Shown here: in pieces, positions 40,484-48,164 of the stretch
Numbering within the stretch: the first letter of the stretch is position 1
Layout: every line of letters starts with the position of its first letter
Origin: JAHEEL01 sp942491345
GTDB taxonomy: Bacteria > Actinomycetota > Acidimicrobiia > Spongiisociales > UBA5794
Direction of reading: 5' to 3'
Assembly (NCBI GenBank): GCA_942491345.1
Contig: CALOAN010000003.1
Location: forward strand, 1 to 64,000
DNA length: 64,000 nt
Position numbers and translations under genes: made by a program
The notes under the pieces: model-generated
The model's input: only the letters and a program-made list of their open reading frames with translations
What the model was told of the DNA's origin: nothing
Databases searched by the model: none

Positions 40484-41391
40484 ACGTCGTCGGCCGCAGT
40501 CTGCTCGCCGTCACGAATCGATCCACCGTCCGCAAGCTGTTCTCAGAGTCGTCCGCCGGTCGGCGCTTGTCCCTTCGCTTTGTCGCAGGTGAGACACTCG
40601 ATGACGCTGCAGCTGCCGCACGGCAGCTGAACGACGCCGGGGCGCAGGTCTCGCTCGACCATCTCGGGGAGCACGTAGCCGACACCGATGCAGCTGCCCA
40701 GGCGAGAGACGACTACCTCCAATGTCTCGATCGGATCAACGCGGACCGGCTCGACGCGAACATCTCCGTGAAACTGACGCAGCTCGGGCTCGGTCTCGAC
40801 GATGATCTCGCGGTCGCATCGTTGTGTGCCCTCGCCGCTCGGGCCGCGGAGGGCGGGGCGACGGTGACGGTCGACATGGAGGAGTCGGAACTGGTCGAAG
40901 GGACCGTCTCTGCGTTCGAAGCGGTGCAGACCGAGTACGGGAATCTCGGGATCGCCGTGCAGTCCTATCTCTATCGAACGCCTGCCGATCTGGACCGGAT
41001 CGTTCTGCGGGGTGGCCACGTACGGCTGTGCAAGGGTGCCTACGCCGAACCCGCTGAGGTCGCGCACCAGGATCCCGACCGCGTTGATGCTGCGTTCGAT
41101 GCACTCACCAGGCGTTTGATGGCAACACCCGGGGTTGCACCGGCCATCGCCACGCACGACACCGATCGGATCGAACTTGCGAAGCTACTCAGCGAAGGGC
41201 GCAGCGAGCCGTGGGAGTTCCAGATGCTCTACGGCGTCCGGAACAGTCTCCAGCGATCGCTCGTCGAGGATGGCTATCCGCTTCGCGTGTACGTCCCGTA
41301 CGGGACCGCCTGGTATCCGTACCTCACTCGAAGGATGGCTGAGCGGCCCGCGAACCTTGCGTTCTTCCTGCGCGCTGCCGTCGGCCGCTAG
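40480..41391 (+). CDS. Proline dehydrogenase (monofunctional)
   Basis: 303 residues, the small monofunctional type. SLRFVAGETLDDAA, NISVKLTQLGLGLDDDLA and TVTVDMEES are early barrel strands. LCKGAYAEPAEVAHQD and FQMLYGVRNSLQRSLVEDG are the FAD-binding segments. The substrate loop is YVPYGTAWYPYLTRRMAERP with the two Arg that bind proline carboxylate. It oxidises proline to P5C. No P5C dehydrogenase is nearby. It overlaps proC, an enzyme of the opposite direction. Confidence 0.95.
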   Translation: MNVVGRSLLAVTNRSTVRKLFSESSAGRRLSLRFVAGETLDDAAAAARQLNDAGAQVSLDHLGEHVADTDAAAQARDDYLQCLDRINADRLDANISVKLTQLGLGLDDDLAVASLCALAARAAEGGATVTVDMEESELVEGTVSAFEAVQTEYGNLGIAVQSYLYRTPADLDRIVLRGGHVRLCKGAYAEPAEVAHQDPDRVDAAFDALTRRLMATPGVAPAIATHDTDRIELAKLLSEGRSEPWEFQMLYGVRNSLQRSLVEDGYPLRVYVPYGTAWYPYLTRRMAERPANLAFFLRAAVGR

Positions 41392-41414
41392 GACACGCCG
41401 ATCCTCCGATTGGG

Positions 41415-41420
41415 TACGAT
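41415..41420 (+). promoter_or_regulatory. -10 element for leaderless TPM-like gene mRNA
   Basis: TACGAT (in GGGTACGAT), six bases, ATG 41427, with no Shine-Dalgarno. Confidence 0.5.
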
Positions 41421-41426
41421 CCCCAT

Positions 41427-42557
41427 ATGAATCGTCTCATCTTCGCGATTGTCGCACTGGTGGTGCTCGTTGCAGCCGCGTCACCTGCCGAGGTTGCACC
41501 GGTGCTCGAAGCTCAGGGTTTCTTCGTCGAATCGGGATCGAACGCGGATCCAAACGCTGTCGAGGTCGCCGTCGCCGAAGCCCGATTTGAAGGTGGCGAG
41601 CTCTCAGTCGCCGTCCTCGCTTCTGAGCCCGCGGGTGGTGCGACGATCTTCGCCGAGAACACGCTCGACGAGATGGGAGGCAGAGGGACCGTCTTCACCG
41701 TCGGGCCCGAGACGGTCGGATGGGCATCCGAGGGCGACATCTACACAAACGAGGAGCTCGACAACGCGACCGACGTCTCGCTCGACGGTGGCACCGACAC
41801 CGAGGTGGTGGAACTCTTCGTCGCAACGCTGATCGGCGAACCGGTCGGGGCAGCCGAACCCGGCGGCGGCGGTGGCCTGCCGTGGGGTTGGATCCTGCTC
41901 TTCATCGTCATTGCGGGCGGGGCGTTCTTCTTGTGGCGCAGGTCCCAGTCGTCGAAGCGGAGCGAGACGGCCGCCATCGACTCCGCGAGGGCCGAGGTCA
42001 AGAAGCGCCTCGACGACGTGGCGAACGACATCATCGATCTCGAAACTGAAGTTGCGAGCTCGGAGATCGTGGCGGTTCCTGTCTTGTACAAGTCCGCCAC
42101 CGAGGCTTACTCGAAGGCGCTGAAGGAATACGACCGAGCCGAGACACCCTCCCAGCTCATGGCGACGGCAGAGGACCTCGATCAGGCGATCTGGCAACTC
42201 GACAGCGTTGAGGCGCTCCTCGATGGGAAGCCGGCTCCTCCGAAGCCCGAGAAGCCGAAGTTGCCCCAGCCGACGGCCCCTCCCCGAACCTCGACATCAC
42301 CACCACCGGCGGGTGGGTCTCCACTTGACACACCCCCGCGGGTGCCGCAGACGACGTACCGCCGCCCGGCGAGGCGCAGCTCGTCGAACACATCCGCGAT
42401 CCTCACGGGAATACTGATGGGAGCCATGTCATCGTCACGGCGCTCGCCCTGGGGTTCGTCGGGTTCATCGCGCCGGTCGGGCTCGTCCGGTTCATCGAGC
42501 CGATCCCGTTCGTCGGGCAGGTCGCGCATGCGCGGCGGCGGCCGACGCAGGCGCTGA
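41427..42557 (+). CDS. TPM-like membrane protein with Arg/Ser-rich tail
   Basis: 376 residues. Residues 1-22 are a signal peptide or anchor (FAIVALVVLVAAASPAEVAP). Residues about 25-140 may be a small TPM-like extracytoplasmic domain (weak). A membrane helix follows at about 150-170 (WGWILLFIVIAGGAFFLW). Residues about 175-260 are a cytoplasmic helical domain (VKKRLDDVANDIIDLETEVA). Then comes a Pro-rich stretch and an Arg/Ser-rich tail (about 334-376: SSRRSGSSGSSSRSRSSGR) ending in RRRR. It lies directly before pspA, so a membrane-stress link is plausible. The tail is unusual and could bind nucleic acid or acidic lipids. Confidence 0.65.
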   Translation: MNRLIFAIVALVVLVAAASPAEVAPVLEAQGFFVESGSNADPNAVEVAVAEARFEGGELSVAVLASEPAGGATIFAENTLDEMGGRGTVFTVGPETVGWASEGDIYTNEELDNATDVSLDGGTDTEVVELFVATLIGEPVGAAEPGGGGGLPWGWILLFIVIAGGAFFLWRRSQSSKRSETAAIDSARAEVKKRLDDVANDIIDLETEVASSEIVAVPVLYKSATEAYSKALKEYDRAETPSQLMATAEDLDQAIWQLDSVEALLDGKPAPPKPEKPKLPQPTAPPRTSTSPPPAGGSPLDTPPRVPQTTYRRPARRSSSNTSAILTGILMGAMSSSRRSPWGSSGSSRRSGSSGSSSRSRSSGRSRMRGGGRRRR

Positions 42558-42559
42558 CG

Positions 42560-42572
42560 CCGGTCCTAGAAT
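42560..42572 (+). promoter_or_regulatory. Shared promoter-like 13-mer ahead of pspA
   Basis: CCGGTCCTAGAAT, identical to 37234-37246. TAGAAT is the likely -10; the leader to pspA would be about 47 bases. Confidence 0.4.
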
Positions 42573-42625
42573 CGGCAGAACTGTCGTAGACAAAGAGTCG
42601 TATCCAACGAAGAGGGGACCCGGCG

Positions 42626-43399
42626 ATGCTCAAGAAATGGTGGAACTACATCAAGTCGTGGTTTGGCGCGACCTCGAACAAGATGATGGATCCCGAGATC
42701 GAGATCCAGATGGCGATCGATCAGGCGAACAAGAAGAACCAGGATCTCAGGAACCAGGCAGCGAACATCGTCGCGCACCGCACCCAACTCGAGGCAAAGA
42801 TCGAGAAGGCAGCAGACCAGGTCGGCGAGACCCGCGAGATGGCAAAACAAGCCATCCTCAAGGCCGAGGAAGCGAGAAGCGCGGGAGACACCGCTGGCGT
42901 GACCAAGTGGACCAACATCGCCCAGGCGCAGGCGACAAAGCTTCAGGCTGCTGAGAACAACCTCACGTCGCTCACGGGCCAGTACGAGATGGCAATCTCT
43001 CAGGCCGACGAAGCCAAGGCCGCCGTTGTGGCGAATGCCGCCAGGTTGCAGGAACTGTCCGCCAAGCAGATGGAACTGCTCGGCGCACTCGAGCAGGCGA
43101 AGATGCAGGAGTCGGTCAACGCTGCCGTCCAGTCGATGTCCGCGACGATGGACGATTCAATGCCGTCGCTCGAAGATGTGGCGAACAAGATCGAGAAACG
43201 CAAGGCGCAGGCCATGGGCCAGGCCGAGGTCTTCGACGTGACGCCCGAAGGCGGAGAGATCGAGCTTCGCCAGGCGATGAACGAGGCGCAGGCCGACGCG
43301 AAGCTCGAAGAACTCAAGGCAGAGCTCGGATTGACGGACGTCGCGGAACCCGCACCGACACCCGAAGCCGAAGGTGAAGCGTCCGGCACGACCAGCTGA
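42626..43399 (+). CDS. pspA: Phage shock protein A (PspA/IM30 family)
   Basis: 257 residues. The N-terminus is an amphipathic helix (LKKWWNYIKSWFGATSNKM) for membrane binding. DPEIEIQMAIDQANKKNQDL and the following long heptad-rich coiled coil are the PspA hairpin. The C-terminal part (VANKIEKRKAQAMGQAEVF, LRQAMNEAQADAKLEELKAE) is the family's helix 6 region, with an acidic tail. PspA coats and repairs stressed membranes. GAGGGGACC precedes the ATG. The TPM-like membrane protein just upstream is a candidate partner. Confidence 0.92.
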   Translation: MLKKWWNYIKSWFGATSNKMMDPEIEIQMAIDQANKKNQDLRNQAANIVAHRTQLEAKIEKAADQVGETREMAKQAILKAEEARSAGDTAGVTKWTNIAQAQATKLQAAENNLTSLTGQYEMAISQADEAKAAVVANAARLQELSAKQMELLGALEQAKMQESVNAAVQSMSATMDDSMPSLEDVANKIEKRKAQAMGQAEVFDVTPEGGEIELRQAMNEAQADAKLEELKAELGLTDVAEPAPTPEAEGEASGTTS

Positions 43400-43470
43400 G
43401 GTCATGACGGAGAGGGTCCTCCGCGCATCACCTACCATGTAGAACTCGCGATGCCGGAGGATCTCTTCTC

Positions 43471-46400
43471 ATGACCACGATCGAGGCGCCGACGCGAACC
43501 GTCGTCACCGTTGACGGCAACGAAGCTGCGGCTTCGGTTGCCTACCGAACCAACGAAATCCTGGCGATCTATCCGATCACGCCGTCCTCACCGATGGGTG
43601 AGCTCTCGGATGCCTGGTCGAATCAGAACCGGCCGAACATCTGGGGCAATGTCCCGGAGGTGATCGAGATGCAGAGCGAGGCCGGCGCCGCCGGAACCGC
43701 TCACGGCGCGATCCAGGGCGGTGCGCTGACATCGACGTTCACCGCGTCTCAGGGCTTGCTCCTGATGATCCCAAACATGTTCAAGATCGCGGGTGAGCTC
43801 ACGCCTGCGGTGTTCCACGTCGCGGCGCGGACCGTCGCAACCCATGCCCTGTCGATCTTCGGTGATCACAGTGACGTGATGGCTACCCGCATGACCGGAT
43901 GGTCGATGCTCGCTTCCAACTCCGTTCAGGAAGCGCACGACATGGCGGCGATCGCCCAGATGGCGACGCTCGAGAGCCGGATCCCGTTTCTCCATTTCTT
44001 TGATGGATTCCGCACCTCACACGAGGTGAACATGATCGAGGAGCTGTCCGACGACGACCTTCGAGCGCTCATTCCGATCGAAGGGGTGCTCGCCCACCGC
44101 GATCGCCGGATGGATCCGGATCGTCCGGTGCTGCGCGGCACAGCCCAGAACCCCGATGTGTTCTTCCAAGCCCGAGAAGCCTGCAACCCCTTCTACGACG
44201 CGGTTCCCGACATCGTCCAGAACGCTATGGACCAATTCTCCGACCGGACGGGACGCCGCTACCACCTCTTCGACTACGTCGGAGCACCCGACGCAACCGA
44301 CGTCATCGTCATGATGGGCTCCGGCGTGGGGGCGGCCGAGGAAGCCGTCAACGCACTCGTCGACCAAGGAGAGAAGGTCGGCCTCGTCAAGGTGCGCCTC
44401 TTCCGGCCGTTCTCGACGCACGCGCTCGTCGCGGCGCTGCCCGCAACCGTCCTGAACATCGCGGTCCTCGACCGGACCAAAGAGCCGGGAGCGGTCGGCG
44501 AACCGCTCATGCAAGACGTGATGATGTCGGTCGTCGAAGAGACGCAGGCGGGCCGCACATCGTGGACCGTGATGCCTCGGATCATCGGCGGACGGTACGG
44601 CCTGTCCTCGAAGGAGTTCACCCCGGCAATGGTCGCCGGAGTCTTCGACGAGGCACGCAGGGAAGATCCGAAACGCCGCTTCACCGTCGGGATCGTCGAC
44701 GATGTGACCGATCTCTCGATCGATGCGCGTGAGGGCTTCACGACAGGGCGCCAGTCGCAAGTCCGGGCCGTGTTCTACGGCCTCGGCGCGGACGGCACCG
44801 TCGGAGCGAACAAGAACACCGTGAAGATCATCGGTGACCATTCCGACCTCTACGCGCAGGGCCACTTCGTTTACGACTCGAAGAAGTCGGGCGCTATGAC
44901 CACGTCGCACGTCCGGTTCGATCCGAAGCGCATCGAAGCGACGTATGAGATCTCCGATGCCAACTTCGTGGCGTGCCACCAGTTCGAGTTCATCACCAAG
45001 GTCGACGTGCTTGCGAAGGCGTCTGACGGCGCAACGTTCCTCCTCAACAGCCCATACGGGCCGGATGAAGTATGGGACCACCTGCCGGCCGAAGTGCAGC
45101 AGACGATCATCGACAAGCACCTGAAGTTCTACATGATCGATGCGACGGCGGTTGCGCGGTCGGCGGGCCTCGGCCAGCGTACGAATACGGTCCTTCAGAC
45201 CTGTTTCTTTGCCCTTGCGGATCTGATGCCGCAGGAGCAAGCGATCGAATCCATCAAGAAGGCGATCGAGAAGTCGTACTCGAAATTCGGCGAGGTTGTT
45301 GTCGAGAAGAACAACGCGGCCGTCGATCTGGCCGTCGCGAACCTGCACCAGGTCGACTACCCGGACACCGTCACCTCAACGATGAAGATGAAGCGGACGG
45401 TCCCGGCCGACGCTCCGGATTTCGTGCAGCGGGTCACCGCAATGATGCTCGAGGATCGCGGGAATCTGCTCCCGGTTTCGGCGTTGCCGGTCGACGGCAC
45501 GTTCCCCACCGGAACGACGCAGTACGAGAAGCGCAGCATCGCGATCGATATCCCGATCTTCGACCCGGAGATCTGCATCGAATGCGCCAAGTGTGCACTC
45601 GTGTGCCCGCACGCCGCGATCCGGATGAAGGTATTCGAGCCTTCGGCACTCGAAGGAGCCCCGGAGACGTTCAAGTCCCGCGGGTTCCGGAGCCGTGAGC
45701 TTCCCGATCATCTGATGACCATCCAGGTCGCGCCGGACGACTGCACCGGCTGCGGCGTCTGCGTCGACGTGTGTCCTGCCAAGTCGAAGGAGGAGGTCAA
45801 GCACAAGGCAATCAACATGGAGCCCAAGCTCGACTACCTCGATGACGAGAGGGTCAACTGGGACTTCTTCGAAACGATCGAAGAACCGTCGCGGGACAGA
45901 TTCAAGATGGAGACCGTCAAGGGTTCTCAGATGCTCGAACCGCTGTTCGAGTTCTCAGGGGCCTGTTCCGGTTGCGGTGAGACGCCGTACGTCAAGCTGG
46001 TCAGCCAACTGGTCGGTGATCGCCTCCTGGTTGCGAACGCGACCGGGTGCTCGTCCATCTACGGAGGCAACCTCCCGACGACGCCATGGCGCACGAACGA
46101 CCAGGGTCGCGGACCGGTATGGTCGAATTCGCTGTTCGAAGACAACGCGGAGTTCGGTCTCGGCATGCGGCTTGCTCTCGACATGGAAGAGGCTGAGGCT
46201 CGGCGTCTCGTCGGAGCTCTCGCATCCCTGATCGGAGAGGATCTTGCCACGGCGTTGCTCGAAGCGGATCAGTCCGAACCGGCCGGCATCGAGGCGCAGC
46301 GGACCCACGTCGCCGAACTGATGAAGAAGCTCGCAGACATCGACGACGAAGAGGCTCGGCGTCTGGAGTCGGTCTCCGGTGCACTCGTCCGCAAGTCCGT

Positions 46401-47070
46401 GTGGATCATGGGCGGCGACGGATGGGCCTACGACATCGGATTCGGCGGTCTCGACCACGCCCTGGCTTCAGGTCGGAACGTGAACATCCTCGTGATGGAC
46501 ACCGAGGTCTATTCGAACACGGGCGGTCAAGCGTCAAAGGCCACACCGCGGGGCGCCGTTGCGAAGTTCGCTTCCAGCGGCAAGACGACCGGGAAGAAGG
46601 ACCTCGGGCAGATCGCCATGTCCTACGGCAACGTCTACGTCGCCCAGGTCGCCATGGGGGCCAACAACCTCCAGACCGTGAAGGCCATCGCCGAGGCTGA
46701 GGCGTTCCCGGGGCCGTCGCTGGTTATCGCCTACTCGACGTGTATTGCACATGGGATCGACATGGCGACATCGATGAGCCACCAGAAGGATCTCGTCGAG
46801 GCCGGATACTGGCCGCTCTATCGGTACGACCCGAGGCTCGTCGAGGAGAACAAGCAGCCGTTCCGTCTCGATGGCCGGCCGCCGTCCAAGCCGCTCATCG
46901 ACGTCATCTCAAAGGAAGCCAGGTACGCGGTGCTCAAGCGCGTGAATCCTGAGCACTACACCGAGTTGATGAACCTGGCCCAGCAGGACGTCGACGATCG
47001 GTGGTCGCTGTACCAGGACTTCACCGAAATCGATCGAGTGAGCGCGGAGGAAGAGGAGGAAGAAGAATGA
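43471..47070 (+). CDS. nifJ: Pyruvate:ferredoxin (flavodoxin) oxidoreductase
   Basis: 1199 residues, the single-chain PFOR. The N-terminal pyruvate domain has LAIYPITPSSPMGELSDAW. Two 4Fe-4S clusters are ligated by CIECAKCALVCP (about residue 701) and CTGCGVCVDVCP (about 757). The TPP domain has GACSGCGETPYVKL and NATGCSSIYGGNLPTTPW, with a third cluster cysteine. Residues NVNILVMDTEVYSNTGGQAS are the TPP-Mg loop. It converts pyruvate and CoA to acetyl-CoA, CO2 and reduced ferredoxin. The C-terminus ends in a run of Glu. It is translationally coupled to the dihydroorotate dehydrogenase-like gene (ATGA). Confidence 0.97.
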   Translation: MTTIEAPTRTVVTVDGNEAAASVAYRTNEILAIYPITPSSPMGELSDAWSNQNRPNIWGNVPEVIEMQSEAGAAGTAHGAIQGGALTSTFTASQGLLLMIPNMFKIAGELTPAVFHVAARTVATHALSIFGDHSDVMATRMTGWSMLASNSVQEAHDMAAIAQMATLESRIPFLHFFDGFRTSHEVNMIEELSDDDLRALIPIEGVLAHRDRRMDPDRPVLRGTAQNPDVFFQAREACNPFYDAVPDIVQNAMDQFSDRTGRRYHLFDYVGAPDATDVIVMMGSGVGAAEEAVNALVDQGEKVGLVKVRLFRPFSTHALVAALPATVLNIAVLDRTKEPGAVGEPLMQDVMMSVVEETQAGRTSWTVMPRIIGGRYGLSSKEFTPAMVAGVFDEARREDPKRRFTVGIVDDVTDLSIDAREGFTTGRQSQVRAVFYGLGADGTVGANKNTVKIIGDHSDLYAQGHFVYDSKKSGAMTTSHVRFDPKRIEATYEISDANFVACHQFEFITKVDVLAKASDGATFLLNSPYGPDEVWDHLPAEVQQTIIDKHLKFYMIDATAVARSAGLGQRTNTVLQTCFFALADLMPQEQAIESIKKAIEKSYSKFGEVVVEKNNAAVDLAVANLHQVDYPDTVTSTMKMKRTVPADAPDFVQRVTAMMLEDRGNLLPVSALPVDGTFPTGTTQYEKRSIAIDIPIFDPEICIECAKCALVCPHAAIRMKVFEPSALEGAPETFKSRGFRSRELPDHLMTIQVAPDDCTGCGVCVDVCPAKSKEEVKHKAINMEPKLDYLDDERVNWDFFETIEEPSRDRFKMETVKGSQMLEPLFEFSGACSGCGETPYVKLVSQLVGDRLLVANATGCSSIYGGNLPTTPWRTNDQGRGPVWSNSLFEDNAEFGLGMRLALDMEEAEARRLVGALASLIGEDLATALLEADQSEPAGIEAQRTHVAELMKKLADIDDEEARRLESVSGALVRKSVWIMGGDGWAYDIGFGGLDHALASGRNVNILVMDTEVYSNTGGQASKATPRGAVAKFASSGKTTGKKDLGQIAMSYGNVYVAQVAMGANNLQTVKAIAEAEAFPGPSLVIAYSTCIAHGIDMATSMSHQKDLVEAGYWPLYRYDPRLVEENKQPFRLDGRPPSKPLIDVISKEARYAVLKRVNPEHYTELMNLAQQDVDDRWSLYQDFTEIDRVSAEEEEEEE

Positions 47071-48077
47071 GCGTCGATCTTTCGACGACGTATCTCGGGT
47101 TCGATCTGAAGAACCCGATGGTCGCTTCAGCGTCGCCGATGACGGCGCGTCTCGATTCACTTCGCGAACTCGAGGAAGCGGGAGTTGCCGCCGTCGTATT
47201 GCCGTCCGTGTTCGAGGAGCAGATCGAGCACGAAGCGATGGAGATGCAGCGCTTGATGGAGCAGGGGGCTGGGACGTTTGCCGAGGCGTTGTCGGGTTAT
47301 TTCCCCGAGTTCGACGACTACGCCACGCGAACCGAGGCGTATCTGCGCCATGTGACGCAGGCCAAGGAGGCTCTGTCCGTTCCGGTCATCGGCTCGCTCA
47401 ACGGGACGACGAACGGTGGCTGGGTCAACTATGCCAAGCGGATCCAGGAGGCAGGAGCGGATGCGCTGGAGTTGAACGTCTACCTCATACCGACGAACCC
47501 GGAAACCACCGGACCTGAGATCGAGGATCAGTATCTCGACCTTGTGTGGGAGGTGCGCCAGCAGGTGTCGATCCCACTCGCGGTCAAGGTCGGCCCGTAC
47601 TTCTCGTCGACGCCGAATATGGCGGTGCGGTTGGCGGAAGCGGGGGCCGATGCCCTTGTGCTGTTCAATCGGTTCTACCAGCCAGACATCGATCTCGAGA
47701 GCCTCGAGATCGTGCCGAAGGTGAACCTCTCCACATCAGTCGCGCTCACGCTGCCGCTGCGATGGATCGGTCTCCTGTGTGGTCACGTCGACGCCGATCT
47801 TGCCATCACCTCGGGTGTTCACACCTCCGAGGACGCGCTCAAGTCACTGCTGGTCGGATCGAAGGCGGTCATGATGGCGTCTGCGCTGCTCAAGAAGGGC
47901 CCAGGGCAGGTCACGGTGATCATCGATGAGATGCGTGCCTGGCTCGAAGAGAACGAGTACACCTCGGTGCGGCAAATGCAGGGATCGATGTGTGTCGGAA
48001 CCGCACCGAACCCAGACGCATTCGTTCGCGCCAACTACATGAAGATGCTCGTGACCTACTGGTCCCAGGGCGTCTAG
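47067..48077 (+). CDS. Dihydroorotate dehydrogenase-like flavoprotein
   Basis: 336 residues from ATG 47067. The barrel resembles class 1 dihydroorotate dehydrogenase: LGFDLKNPMVASASPMTAR, VIGSLNGTTNGGWVNYA, ALELNVYLIPTN, LAVKVGPYFSS and ITSGVHTSEDALKSLLVGS (phosphate-binding loop for FMN). The usual PyrD catalytic surroundings are changed, and this branch is often found next to nifJ. It may pass electrons to or from ferredoxin rather than make pyrimidines. A hairpin follows the gene. Confidence 0.88.
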   Translation: MSVDLSTTYLGFDLKNPMVASASPMTARLDSLRELEEAGVAAVVLPSVFEEQIEHEAMEMQRLMEQGAGTFAEALSGYFPEFDDYATRTEAYLRHVTQAKEALSVPVIGSLNGTTNGGWVNYAKRIQEAGADALELNVYLIPTNPETTGPEIEDQYLDLVWEVRQQVSIPLAVKVGPYFSSTPNMAVRLAEAGADALVLFNRFYQPDIDLESLEIVPKVNLSTSVALTLPLRWIGLLCGHVDADLAITSGVHTSEDALKSLLVGSKAVMMASALLKKGPGQVTVIIDEMRAWLEENEYTSVRQMQGSMCVGTAPNPDAFVRANYMKMLVTYWSQGV

Positions 48078-48098
48078 ATCGAAGCCGATTGGATGTGG

Positions 48099-48126
48099 AT
48101 CGGGGGCCCATGACCGGGCCCCCGAT
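48099..48126 (+). terminator. Hairpin after the dihydroorotate dehydrogenase-like gene
   Basis: 11-bp perfect arms ATCGGGGGCCC/GGGCCCCCGAT around a 6-base loop. No T-tract. It may end or reduce nifJ transcription before the HdrD-like gene. Confidence 0.65.
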
Positions 48127-48164
48127 TGCAGTCTCTACACTCCTGCTCGACCAACAGGAGGCAT

